A stretch of DNA of 64,000 nt from Streptomyces sp. AC1-42W. GTDB taxonomy: Bacteria; Actinomycetota; Actinomycetes; Streptomycetales; Streptomycetaceae. Where the stretch lies: positions 1,756,001 through 1,820,000 of the forward strand of contig NZ_QKWY01000001.1 in assembly GCF_003248355.1 (NCBI RefSeq), written 5' to 3'. Positions 30,179-38,204 of this stretch are shown here, piece by piece. The first letter of the stretch is position 1; each line of letters opens with the position of its first letter. The notes beneath the pieces were generated by a model. The model ran no database searches and had not been told where the DNA came from. It was given only the letters and a program-made list of their open reading frames with translations. The translations under genes and the position numbers were made by a program.

Positions 30179-30556
30179 TCAGTCCGCGCGTACCTCGAAC
30201 ACCGGCACGGACACCTCGTCGTCGTCCAGGCAGGCGCCCGTCGCCAGGTCGAACCGCTGCTTGAGCAGGGGCGAGGCCACGAATGGCTGCCCGCCGTCCG
30301 AACCCAGCAGCCCGCGCGAGAGGACGTAGGCGCCGGTGAACGGGTCGCGGTTGTCGATGGCGTACGTCCGCCCGGCCCGGTCCAGGAACAGCGCCACCTG
30401 CCGGCCGTCCGGGAGGAGGGCGGCGACCCCCCGGCCGGGGGTCAGCAGCGAGCGGTCGCACACGGTGAGCCAGCCGTCCCCGGCGGCGAGCCGGACGGTC
30501 GGGGCGTCCTGCGCGGTCTGCGCGTGCTGCGTCGTCTGCGTCGTCTGTGTGGTCAT
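30179..30556 (-). CDS. nirD: Nitrite reductase (NADH) small subunit
   Basis: The 125-residue protein matches NirD, a Rieske-fold subunit without the [2Fe-2S] ligands: RLAAGDGWLTVCDRSLLTPG ... YAIDNRDPFTGAYVLSRGLLG ... SPLLKQRFDLATGACLDDD. With NirB it reduces nitrite to ammonium in the cytoplasm. The N-terminus is an unusual Thr/Gln-rich repeat, MTTQTTQTTQHAQTAQ. Its ATG shares one base with the nirB stop (TGATG), so the two are translationally coupled. Confidence 0.93.
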   Translation of the reverse strand: MTTQTTQTTQHAQTAQDAPTVRLAAGDGWLTVCDRSLLTPGRGVAALLPDGRQVALFLDRAGRTYAIDNRDPFTGAYVLSRGLLGSDGGQPFVASPLLKQRFDLATGACLDDDEVSVPVFEVRAD

Positions 30557-33153
30557 CAGGAGGCGGTCCCTTCGAGAGTACGGACGGCGAGCACCGGGCC
30601 CGCGAGGATGTCCAGGTCGGGCTTGACCTGATCGCGCTCCGGGACGAACCTCACCGACGGGTCGGGGGCGCCGGGTTCGTTGACGAAGGTGACGAACCGG
30701 CGCAGCCGCTCCGGGTCGGAGAGGGTCTGGGCCCACTCGTCGCGGTAGCCGCGCACATGGTCGGCCATCAGCCGCTCCAGCTCGTCGCAGAGGCCCAGCG
30801 AGTCGTGCACGACGACATCCCGGACGTGCTCCAGGCCGCCGTCGATCCGCTCCAGCCAGGCCGAGGTGCGCTCCAGCCGGTCCGCGGTGCGGATGTAGAA
30901 CATCAGGAAGCGGTCGATCAGCCGGACCAGTTCGGCGTCCGACAGGTCCTGGGCGAGCAGGTCGGCGTGGCGCGGGGTCGCGCCGCCGTTGCCGCCCACG
31001 TAGAGGTTCCAGCCGCCGGCCGTGGCGATGATCCCGAAGTCCTTGCCCCGGGCCTCCGCGCACTCGCGGGCGCACCCCGAGACCGCCGACTTCAGCTTGT
31101 GCGGGGCGCGCAGCCCCCGGTAGCGCAGCTCCAGGTCGATCGCCATCCGCACCGAGTCCTGCACGCCGTAGCGGCACCAGGTCTGCCCCACACAGGACTT
31201 GACCGTGCGCAGCGACTTCCCGTACGCGTGCCCCGACTCGAAGCCCGCCTCCACCAGCCGGGCCCAGATCGGCGGCAGCTGGTCCACCCGGGCGCCGAAC
31301 AGGTCGATGCGCTGACCGCCGGTGATCTTGGTGTAGAGCCCGAAGTCGCGGGCCACCTCGCCGATCACGATCAGCTTCTCCGGGGTGATCTCGCCGCCGG
31401 GTATGCGCGGCACGATCGAGTACGAGCCGTTGCGCTGGAGGTTGGCCAGGAAGTGGTCGTTGGTGTCCTGGAGGGCCGCCTGCTCGCCGTCCAGCACATA
31501 GCCGCTCGCGCCGACCGTGGGCGCCAGCGAGGCGATGACCGAACCGACCGCCGGCTTGCACACCTCGCAGCCGTCCCCGCCGCGCGCCGCCTCCCGCCCG
31601 TGCGAGTCGAGCAGCTCCGCGTACGAGGTGATCCGCAGGGTGCGGACGATCTCGTACAGCTCGCCCCGGGAGTACGCGAAGCAGCCGCACAGGCCCCGGT
31701 CCGCGCTCTGCGGGAGCAACTGGCCGATCACCTTGACGCAACTGCCGCAGCCGGTGCCCGCCTTGGTGCACTTCTTCACCTCGGGCAGCGTGGTGTGCGC
31801 GCGGATCGCGCCCTTGGTGACGTTGTGGCAGGAGCAGATTACCGCCTCGTCGGGCAGCGCGGAGGGGCCGAGCGCCACCGGGCCGCCCGCGCCCGCCGGA
31901 AGCACCAGCTGCTCCGGGGCGACCGGCAGCACACTGCCCGTCATCGGGCGCAGCGTGCCGTACTGTTCGGCGTCGCCCACCAGCACCCCGCCCAGCAGCG
32001 TGCCGTCCGGGGCCATCACCAGCTTCTTGTAGATCCCGGACCGGGCGTCCGCGTACACCACGTCGAGGCAGCCCTCGGTGGTGCCGTGCGCGTCGCCGAA
32101 CGAGGCCACGTCCACGCCGAGCAGCTTCAGCTTCGTCGACAGGTCGGCGCCGGTGAACGCCGCCTCGCCGCCCGCGATCACCTCGGCGGCCGTCAGCGCC
32201 ATCTCGTAGCCGGGCGCCACCAGCCCGTACACCCGGCCGTCCGACGCGAGCGCGCACTCCCCGATGGCGAAGACCGCCGGGTCGGAGGTGCGGCACTCCT
32301 CGTCCACCACGATCCCGCCGCGCGGCCCGACCGCCAGACCGCAGTCGCGGCCCAGCCCGTCGCGGGGGCGGACCCCGGCCGAGAACACCACCAGGTCCAC
32401 GGCCGGCTCCGACCCGTCGGACAGCGCCATCCCGGTCACCGCGCCGCCCCCGTCCGCCAGCACCTCCTGCGTACCGACCCCGGTGTGCACGGTCAGGCCC
32501 ATCTCCTCGACGGTCCGCAGCAGCGCCGCGCCCCCGCCCTCGTCCACCTGGACCGGCATCAGCCGGGGCGCGAACTCCACCACATGCGTCTCCAGGCCCA
32601 GGCCCTTGAGCGCGCCGGCCGCCTCCAGGCCGAGCAGCCCGCCGCCGACCACCGCGCCGGTCCGCGCCGACTTCGCGTACTCCTCGATGGCGAGCAGGTC
32701 CTCGATCGTCCGGTAGACGAAGCACCCGGCGCTCTCCCTGCCGGGGACCGGCGGCACGAACGGGGCGGACCCGGTCGCCAGCACCAGCGTGTCGTAGCGG
32801 AACGCCTCCCCGGACCGCGCGGTCACCGTGCGCGCCGCACGGTCCACGGACACCGCCGGGTCCCCGAGCCGCAGCTCGAAGCCGTGCCGCTCCATGAAGC
32901 CCGGCTCCACCAGCGACAGGTCCTGCGGCGTCCGCCCCGCGAAGTACGAGGTCAGCCGCACCCGGTCGTAGGCGGCACGCGGCTCCTCACCGAGGACGAC
33001 GACCCGCGCGGTACCGGCGGCGGCCGTCAGCCCGCGCTCCGCCAGGGCCTCCAGGAAGCGCTGGCCGACCATCCCGTGCCCGACGACCACGAGGGTCGGC
33101 ACGGCGGCGGGGGAGGAGGGGGCGGGGGCGGTCGGGGGAGTGGACACCGGCAT
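30556..33153 (-). CDS. nirB: Nitrite reductase (NADH) large subunit
   Basis: The 865-residue flavo-siroheme protein begins with an FAD/NAD-binding region (VVVGHGMVGQRFLEAL; AVVGGGLLGLEAAGAL). It has a BFD-type [2Fe-2S] region with CSCHNV near 440 and CGSC near 470, and a second Cys-rich stretch (CGCF ... CEVC) at about 489-532. The sulfite/nitrite reductase domains follow. Siroheme-[4Fe-4S] ligands are Cys near 654 and 660 (SCVGQTWC) and near 694 and 698 (SGCAREC). I chose the ATG at 33153 because GGAGG lies 7 bases upstream. A GlnR-like array lies upstream, consistent with nitrogen control. Confidence 0.96.
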   Translation of the reverse strand: MPVSTPPTAPAPSSPAAVPTLVVVGHGMVGQRFLEALAERGLTAAAGTARVVVLGEEPRAAYDRVRLTSYFAGRTPQDLSLVEPGFMERHGFELRLGDPAVSVDRAARTVTARSGEAFRYDTLVLATGSAPFVPPVPGRESAGCFVYRTIEDLLAIEEYAKSARTGAVVGGGLLGLEAAGALKGLGLETHVVEFAPRLMPVQVDEGGGAALLRTVEEMGLTVHTGVGTQEVLADGGGAVTGMALSDGSEPAVDLVVFSAGVRPRDGLGRDCGLAVGPRGGIVVDEECRTSDPAVFAIGECALASDGRVYGLVAPGYEMALTAAEVIAGGEAAFTGADLSTKLKLLGVDVASFGDAHGTTEGCLDVVYADARSGIYKKLVMAPDGTLLGGVLVGDAEQYGTLRPMTGSVLPVAPEQLVLPAGAGGPVALGPSALPDEAVICSCHNVTKGAIRAHTTLPEVKKCTKAGTGCGSCVKVIGQLLPQSADRGLCGCFAYSRGELYEIVRTLRITSYAELLDSHGREAARGGDGCEVCKPAVGSVIASLAPTVGASGYVLDGEQAALQDTNDHFLANLQRNGSYSIVPRIPGGEITPEKLIVIGEVARDFGLYTKITGGQRIDLFGARVDQLPPIWARLVEAGFESGHAYGKSLRTVKSCVGQTWCRYGVQDSVRMAIDLELRYRGLRAPHKLKSAVSGCARECAEARGKDFGIIATAGGWNLYVGGNGGATPRHADLLAQDLSDAELVRLIDRFLMFYIRTADRLERTSAWLERIDGGLEHVRDVVVHDSLGLCDELERLMADHVRGYRDEWAQTLSDPERLRRFVTFVNEPGAPDPSVRFVPERDQVKPDLDILAGPVLAVRTLEGTAS

Positions 33154-33241
33154 CTCGGGACCTCCGTCGTCGGTGAGCGGTCTCGGCAGGGCCACAGGCG
33201 CCGGGCCTGTGTGCTCATGCCCGACAGCGTGTCCCGGCGGT

Positions 33242-33279
33242 GTTACCCGGCCGGTTCCCCGCTGTTTCCCGAGCGGAAC
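33242..33279. promoter_or_regulatory. GlnR-like array upstream of nirB
   Basis: Four five-base elements recur every 11 bases: GTTAC at 33242, GGTTC at 33253, GTTTC at 33264 and GGAAC at 33275. The minus-strand reading is GTTCC, GAAAC, GAACC, GTAAC. The GlnR site is gTnAC-n6-GaAAC repeated, with the same 11-base period. nirB is a known GlnR target in S. coelicolor. The match is imperfect. Confidence 0.6.
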
Positions 33280-33410
33280 CGTGCGCTCAGCACCCGCCGC
33301 GTGACTCTGTGAGGCCCCCGAAACGGCCCGTGGGCTGCGGAAACCTCAGACTTGGCTCAACTTTCCCGCCGGGGCCCCGCGACGGTTGGACGGTGTCCGC
33401 GTCCGCTCCA

Positions 33411-33416
33411 TAGGGT
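33411..33416 (+). promoter_or_regulatory. Probable leaderless -10 element of the TauE/SafE gene
   Basis: TAGGGT ends 7 bases before the ATG at 33424, with no Shine-Dalgarno sequence. Confidence 0.5.
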
Positions 33417-33423
33417 CTGGCCC

Positions 33424-34212
33424 ATGCCGGACATCACCCTGACCACCCTCGTCGTGCTGTGCCTCGCCGCCGCGGCGGCCGGGTGGGTCGACGCGGTGGT
33501 CGGCGGCGGCGGACTGCTGCTGCTCCCGGCGCTGCTCCTCGGCCTGCCGCAGCTGCCGGCCGCGCAGATCCTCGGCACCAACAAGGCCGTCGCCATCGTC
33601 GGCACCTCGGGCGCCGCCGTCACCTACGCGCGCAGGGCGCCGGTGAAGGTCGGCACGGCGGTCCGGATCGGGCTCGCGGCCCTGGCGGGCTCGATGACCG
33701 GGGCGTTCTTCGCGGCCGGGATCAGCAGCGAGGTGCTGCGCCCGGTGATCATGGTGGTGCTGCTGGCGGTCGCCGCGTTCGTCATGCTGCGGCCCCAGTT
33801 CGGCCGGGCGGCCGGCGACGCCGTCCCGCCCCCGGTGACCAGGGCCCGCGCGGTCACGGCGATCGTCCTGGTGGGCGGCGGCATCGGCCTGTACGACGGG
33901 CTGTTCGGGCCGGGCACCGGCACCTTCCTGGTGCTGGCCCTGACGGCGGTGCTCCACCTCGACCTGGTCACCGCTTCGGCCACCGCCAAGATCGTCAACG
34001 TCTGCACCAACGCCGGGGCCCTCGCGATGTTCGCCCACCAGGGCAATGTGCTGTGGGGGCTCGCCGCGCTGATGGCGGTCTTCAACCTGGCGGGCGGGCT
34101 GCTGGGCGCCCGGATGGCGCTGAGCAAGGGCAGCGAGTTCGTGCGCGGGGTGCTGCTGGTGGTGGTCTTCTCACTGGTGGCGAAGCTGGGATTCGACCAG
34201 TGGCAGGGCTGA
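33424..34212 (+). CDS. TauE/SafE family permease
   Basis: The 262-residue membrane protein has about eight helices and the family features AAGWVDAVVGGGGLLLLPALLL near the N-terminus and GGGIGLYDGLFGPGTGTFLV in the second repeat. The family exports sulfite, sulfoacetate or other organic anions. The substrate here is not known; nearness to nirBD is not strong evidence. The ATG at 33424 is 7 bases after TAGGGT. Confidence 0.9.
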   Translation: MPDITLTTLVVLCLAAAAAGWVDAVVGGGGLLLLPALLLGLPQLPAAQILGTNKAVAIVGTSGAAVTYARRAPVKVGTAVRIGLAALAGSMTGAFFAAGISSEVLRPVIMVVLLAVAAFVMLRPQFGRAAGDAVPPPVTRARAVTAIVLVGGGIGLYDGLFGPGTGTFLVLALTAVLHLDLVTASATAKIVNVCTNAGALAMFAHQGNVLWGLAALMAVFNLAGGLLGARMALSKGSEFVRGVLLVVVFSLVAKLGFDQWQG

Positions 34213-34261
34213 CGCGCGGTGCGCGGACGTACGCGCGTGAGGCCGGCGTACCCGGGCGAGG

Positions 34262-34885
34262 TCAGCGCACGCTCGTGAGGTGGGCGTACGCCACCACGTT
34301 CCCCCGGTAGCCGGTGGCGTCGGAGTAGCCGCCGCCACAGGTGATCAGCCGCAGCGCGGCGTAGTCGGACGCGCCGTAGACCCGCTGGTCGGGGAAGTCC
34401 TCGTTCTCGTACACCTCGATCGCGTCGAGCGTGAAGACGGCGGTACGGCCGTCCCGCCGGTCCACCTCGACGGTGCTGCCCTTCTTCAGCGAGCCCAGGT
34501 CGTAGAAGACGGACGGCCCCTGGGCGTTGTCCACGTGCCCGGCGACGATCGCGGTGCCCTCGGCGCCCGGCGGGGTGCCGTCCTTGTACCAGCCGACGAC
34601 GTCGGTGTTCCCGGCCGGCGGCACGTCCAGGCTGCCGTCCGCCCCGAGCCCCAGCCGCATCATCGGCGCGTCCACCCGGATGGCGGGAATCCGCAGCCGT
34701 ACGGGAGCGGACGGGCGCAGCGGTTCGGCGACGGGCGAGCCGGGCAGCAGGGCGGGGCCGGCGGCAAACGCCTGCGCGGCGGCCGGTCCGGGCGGGGTGA
34801 GCCGGGCGCCCGCGCCGTTCTGGATCAGCCAGACCCCGGCCAGCGCCACGACGACGAGCAGCCAGCCCTTGGCCTTCTGGGACAC
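34262..34885 (-). CDS. Class F sortase
   Basis: The 207-residue transpeptidase has an N-terminal membrane anchor (residues ~7-22, KGWLLVVVALAGVWLIQ) and an extracellular sortase barrel. The catalytic His117 is in AGHVDNAQG, Cys183 in LITCGG and Arg194 in GYRGN. The class F call rests on size and the ITCGG context. The GTG at 34885 has GGAGG 6 bases upstream. The gene just upstream on the same strand encodes a secreted protein with a sorting-signal-like C-terminus, so the two probably work as enzyme and substrate. Confidence 0.9.
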   Translation of the reverse strand: MSQKAKGWLLVVVALAGVWLIQNGAGARLTPPGPAAAQAFAAGPALLPGSPVAEPLRPSAPVRLRIPAIRVDAPMMRLGLGADGSLDVPPAGNTDVVGWYKDGTPPGAEGTAIVAGHVDNAQGPSVFYDLGSLKKGSTVEVDRRDGRTAVFTLDAIEVYENEDFPDQRVYGASDYAALRLITCGGGYSDATGYRGNVVAYAHLTSVR

Positions 34886-34981
34886 GTGCGTCCTCCGGGG
34901 GCGGAAACGGAATGGTTCCGTCCCGGTGGCTCGGGGCCACCGGGACGGCCACCTGGCGGTACGGAGGGGTGGATGCCTCCG

Positions 34982-35833
34982 TCAGCCGGCGTCCCGCGTG
35001 CCGCTCGCCCGGCGACGCAGGAGCCAGGCTCCGCCGACGGCGGCAGCGGCGAGTACGCCGGCTCCCGCCGCGATCTGGGTGGTGTCCGGGCCGACGCTGC
35101 CGCCGACTCCGGTCTTCACATGCCCCGAGGGGGCGGTGGGCGCCGGCGAGGTGCGGTGCCCCGAGGGGGTCTCGCGCCCGGACCCGGACTGGTCGTAGCC
35201 GCCGGACCCGGTCGCGTGGCCGGAGGGGTCGGGGCGCTCGGTGGGCGAGGCGTGGTCCGCCGCCGGGGGCGCGTCCGGTACGAGGGCGGAGCCGGCCGCC
35301 TCCGCGTCCAGGCCGTCGAGGCCGCCGGAGTCCTCCTCGCTGCCCAGCCCCTCCAGGTCGGAGAAGTCGTACGCGGGCGAGTCGGCCGCGCCGTCCGTGG
35401 CGTCGGCGGCGTCCGCGGCATCCGTGCCGGCCGCGCTGTCCGTGCCGTTCCCGGCGGGCCGGGGGGCCGCCTTCACCTCGATCTGTCCGGTGGCCTTCGC
35501 GCCGTTCGCGCAGTCCACGCCGATGCGGTACGGCCCCGGCGCGATGCCGCCCGGCACCTGGAAGGAGCCGGCCAGCGCCTCTTCGAGGCCCACGGGCGCC
35601 AGCGGGAACTCCGGTGCGTCCAGCGCGCTCGCGTCGCCCGTCGCACCGCCGGCGCCACCGCAGGCGGTGGTGTCCACGGTGACCGTGGTGCCGGGCGCGG
35701 CGCTCGCCGGGGTGATCCGCAGGGCGGCGGGCTCGTCCCCGTACGCGGACGGGGCGGCGGCGCAGAGGCCGAGCGCGGCGGCGGCGAGGGCCGCGGCGGC
35801 GGTGCCGGTCACGAGTCGGGCAGGACGGCGCAT
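34982..35833 (-). CDS. Secreted, C-terminally anchored protein, probable sortase substrate
   Basis: The 283-residue protein has a signal peptide (MRRPARLVTGTAAAALAAAALGLCAAAPSAYG, cut near residue 32) and a small beta-rich domain with one Cys pair (58 and 108). A Gly/Asp/Ala/Pro/Ser-rich linker with three PSGH repeats (203, 223, 236) follows. The end has HVKTG at 238-242, a hydrophobic segment at about 253-272 and RRR at 273-275. That matches the layout of a cell-wall sorting signal, but without LPxTG. GGAGG lies 7 bases before the ATG at 35833. The sortase starts 96 bases downstream. Confidence 0.75.
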   Translation of the reverse strand: MRRPARLVTGTAAAALAAAALGLCAAAPSAYGDEPAALRITPASAAPGTTVTVDTTACGGAGGATGDASALDAPEFPLAPVGLEEALAGSFQVPGGIAPGPYRIGVDCANGAKATGQIEVKAAPRPAGNGTDSAAGTDAADAADATDGAADSPAYDFSDLEGLGSEEDSGGLDGLDAEAAGSALVPDAPPAADHASPTERPDPSGHATGSGGYDQSGSGRETPSGHRTSPAPTAPSGHVKTGVGGSVGPDTTQIAAGAGVLAAAAVGGAWLLRRRASGTRDAG

Positions 35834-36147
35834 GAGGGTTCCTCCGGGCCGGGGGCGCTGGCGGGTGTGTCCTGACCCCGAGCCAACAGCCGTACCGGCG
35901 CCCATGCCTGCTGACACCGAGTCAGCTCTCACCCGTTCGGCCCGGCGCGCCCTCCTTGCCACGGCTCATCGCCGCAGGTCACGCCGGTGGTGGCGGGGGA
36001 GGGGCGGGGGCCCGGGCGCCCAGGTGCCGTTCGAGTGACGGCAGCGGCTGCGGGTGTGTCGTAGCTCACATGCGTGGAGCGGTGCCGAGAGGGAATGCGC
36101 ATTTCAACCCCCCACGGGACGGTGCGCACCGCCGCCCCCGGCCGCCG
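35834..36147. other. Intergenic region with no gene found
   Basis: The 314-base stretch lies between the secreted protein start and the aminotransferase terminator. It presumably carries the promoter of the secreted protein-sortase pair on the minus strand. I see no convincing frame, repeat or RNA in it. Confidence 0.4.
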
Positions 36148-36184
36148 CCCCCTCCGGACCTCTCCCCTCCTGGCCCGGAGGGGG
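36148..36184 (-). terminator. Terminator after the class IV aminotransferase
   Basis: CCCCCTCCGG at 36148-36157 pairs perfectly with CCGGAGGGGG at 36175-36184, 36 bases past the stop codon. Confidence 0.65.
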
Positions 36185-36190
36185 CGGACC

Positions 36191-36232
36191 GTTCGGACGG
36201 CCCTGTTCGGACGGCCCCGTTCAGACGGCCTC
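36191..36232. repeat. Three tandem 14-bp repeats at the aminotransferase 3' end
   Basis: Units beginning GTTCGGACGGCC at 36191 and 36205, and GTTCAGACGGCC at 36219, are exactly 14 bases long. The last covers the stop codon and final codons of the minus-strand gene, so the other two look like slipped copies past its end. Confidence 0.65.
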
Positions 36233-37021
36233 GTCCGGCGCCCCCTCGTACGCCGCCGCCAGCCGCCGCATCAGCTCCTCGTCCACCGTGAACGCGGTGT
36301 CGTCGATCCGGGCGACCGGGGCCATCCCCTGCGAGTTGGTGACGAACGCGGACCGGAAGGCGCCGAGGCCGTCCAGGGTGACCGGGCGGCGCAGCGAGGG
36401 GAGGCCCGCGCCCGGCAGCTCGCGTTCCAGGACGCCCATGGTCACACCGGCGAGCGCGGGCGCCTGCGGCCAGATCACCGATGTGCCGTCCCAGAAGCCG
36501 ATGTTGGTGATCGCGCCCTCGGTCACCGAGCCGTCCGGCAGGGTCAGCAGCGCGTCGTCGTACCCGGACCGGCGAGCCAGGGTCGCGTAATAGGTCTGGC
36601 CGAACTCGCCGGGGCGCTTGAGGTGCGGGGCGGTCCGGGCGTAGGGCACCGACATCAGCCGCTGGGGCTCGGGCGCCATCCGGGCCGGCCCGCGCACCGT
36701 CACCATGACCGTCGTCGCGCCCGTGTCCAGCGGCGGATACGCGTGCACCCGCACCGAGGCGTCCGCCGCCCCCGCGCTCTCCAGCGCGTGCCGGATCAGC
36801 CGGCGCACCAGGGTGCCGTCCAGGGGGAGTTCGAACAGCTCCCGGTTGGCCGCGTCCAGCCGGGCCAGCTGCAGATCCAGGCCCCGGACCCGGCCCCCGC
36901 GCACCTGCATCGCGGTGAAGTGGCCGTAGTTGAAGAACAGGGCCCGGCGCAGATCGTCCTCGGTGGCGGGCCGGCCGTCGAACTCGGCGTACGGAAGGGC
37001 CGTTGCGGGTGAAGTCGTCAT
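36221..37021 (-). CDS. Class IV (PLP-dependent) aminotransferase family protein
   Basis: The 266-residue protein has the fold type IV signature: a Lys in HLKRPGEFGQTYYATLARRSGYDDALL, then DGSVTEGAITNIGFWDG, and a C-terminal TNSQGMAPVARID. Relatives include branched-chain and D-amino-acid aminotransferases and aminodeoxychorismate lyase; the subfamily cannot be fixed. The ATG at 37021 is used. It is divergent from the flavin reductase gene and shares its 126-base promoter region. Confidence 0.85.
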   Translation of the reverse strand: MTTSPATALPYAEFDGRPATEDDLRRALFFNYGHFTAMQVRGGRVRGLDLQLARLDAANRELFELPLDGTLVRRLIRHALESAGAADASVRVHAYPPLDTGATTVMVTVRGPARMAPEPQRLMSVPYARTAPHLKRPGEFGQTYYATLARRSGYDDALLTLPDGSVTEGAITNIGFWDGTSVIWPQAPALAGVTMGVLERELPGAGLPSLRRPVTLDGLGAFRSAFVTNSQGMAPVARIDDTAFTVDEELMRRLAAAYEGAPDEAV

Positions 37022-37113
37022 ACGGCCACCGTATGCGCAGGCCGGCGCCCCGCGGCGGGGCGGTCGCGGGCCGCCGGGGGCCGCCCGGCACGACCGCCTC
37101 CAGCGGGGCTTGA

Positions 37114-37131
37114 CCTCAACCATGGTTGATA
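37114..37131. promoter_or_regulatory. SoxR box upstream of the flavin reductase gene
   Basis: CCTCAACCATGGTTGATA contains the perfect palindrome TCAACCATGGTTGA at 37116-37129. It matches the SoxR site form CCTCAA-N6-TTGAGG except at the last two bases. It directly follows a -35-like TTGACC at 37110-37115. From memory, the S. coelicolor SoxR regulon includes an orthologous reductase, SCO2478. Confidence 0.75.
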
Positions 37132-37147
37132 CAGGAACGTTTTCGTC

Positions 37148-37771
37148 ATGGACCTCACCACCGCGGAATCCACCGCCACCGCCCTGCCCGAGACCGCCCC
37201 CCTGAAGGTGGCCGTCATCCTCGCCAGCAACCGCGAGGGCCGGTTCGCGCCCGTCGTCGCCAACTGGTTCCTCGCCCACACGGACGCGCATCCGGCGATC
37301 GAGACCGATGTGCTGGACATCGCCGAACTCGATCTGCCGGCCTCCCTGAAGTACCGCCTGGAACCCGGGGAGCGGGAACAGGTGGCCGGGATCGGGGCCC
37401 GGCTCGCCGAGGCGGACGCCTTCGTCGTCGTCACCCCCGAGTACAACCACTCCTACCCGGCGCCGCTGAAGAATCTCATCGACTGGTACCGCTCGGAGTG
37501 GCAGGCCAAGCCGGTGGCGTTCGTCTCCTACGGCGGTGTGGCCGGGGGCCTGCGCGCGGTCGAGCATCTGCGGCAGGTCTTCGCCGAGGTGCACAGCGTG
37601 TCGATCCGCGACACCGTCTCCTTCCACAACGCCGGCGGCCAGTTCGACGACGAGGGCAGGCACCGCGACCCCGCCGGACCGGACGCGGCCGTCAAGACGC
37701 TGCTCGACCAGCTCATCTGGTGGGGCCGGGCGCTGCGGGACGCCAGGCGGGTCCGTCCGTACGGCGGCTGA
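37148..37771 (+). CDS. NAD(P)H-dependent FMN reductase
   Basis: The 207-residue flavodoxin-fold protein has the FMN-binding loop near ILASNREGRFAP and the family motif VTPEYNHSYPAPLKNLIDWY. SYGGVAGGLRAVEHLRQVF is the second flavin contact. It reduces FMN or quinone-like compounds with NAD(P)H. A SoxR box overlaps the promoter, so expression should respond to redox-cycling metabolites, consistent with a role in handling them. Confidence 0.92.
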   Translation: MDLTTAESTATALPETAPLKVAVILASNREGRFAPVVANWFLAHTDAHPAIETDVLDIAELDLPASLKYRLEPGEREQVAGIGARLAEADAFVVVTPEYNHSYPAPLKNLIDWYRSEWQAKPVAFVSYGGVAGGLRAVEHLRQVFAEVHSVSIRDTVSFHNAGGQFDDEGRHRDPAGPDAAVKTLLDQLIWWGRALRDARRVRPYGG

Positions 37772-37837
37772 TGGCGCGGCGGGAGCCGGTCGCCCACAAT
37801 CGGGGAGGACCGCCGACCGCTGCGAGGAGAGGCCGAA

Positions 37838-38179
37838 GTGACGACGACGCCGGCATGGCTGACCGTACTGACCACGACGGACAGCGAGGAGAAGGCCAGG
37901 GAACTGGCGCGGAGACTGGTCGAGGCGCGGCTCGCCGCCTGTGTGCAGATCTCCGCGCCCGTCACCTCCGTCTACCGCTGGCAGAACGCCATCGAGGCCA
38001 CCGAGGAGTGGCAGCTGTTCTGCAAGACCACGGCCGAACGGTACGAGGAGCTGGAGGCCCGTCTGATCGAGGCGCACGACTACGACACCCCGGAGATCAT
38101 CGCCCTGCCCGTTCTCCGGGGCAGCGCCGGCTACCTCGGCTGGGTCGCCGCCGAGACGGCTCCGGTCACCGCGCCCTGA
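37838..38179 (+). CDS. cutA: Divalent cation tolerance protein CutA
   Basis: The 113-residue trimeric CutA1-type protein has TVLTTTDSEEKARELARRLVEARLAACVQI, SVYRWQNAIEATEEWQLFCKT and a C-terminal HDYDTPEIIALPVLRGSAGYLGWV. Its role in copper or other cation tolerance is known mainly by phenotype. The GTG at 37838 has GAGGAGAGG 5 bases upstream. It may be a separate unit from the flavin reductase 66 bases upstream. Confidence 0.94.
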   Translation: MTTTPAWLTVLTTTDSEEKARELARRLVEARLAACVQISAPVTSVYRWQNAIEATEEWQLFCKTTAERYEELEARLIEAHDYDTPEIIALPVLRGSAGYLGWVAAETAPVTAP

Positions 38180-38204
38180 GCGCGGCGGCCGGGCCCGGCC
38201 CCGG

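Noticed and set aside
30547..33312. Long plus-strand frame opposite nirB
   Set aside because: It is antisense to a gene with clear catalytic motifs. The product is repetitive His/Arg/Val/Asp-rich and has no ribosome site.
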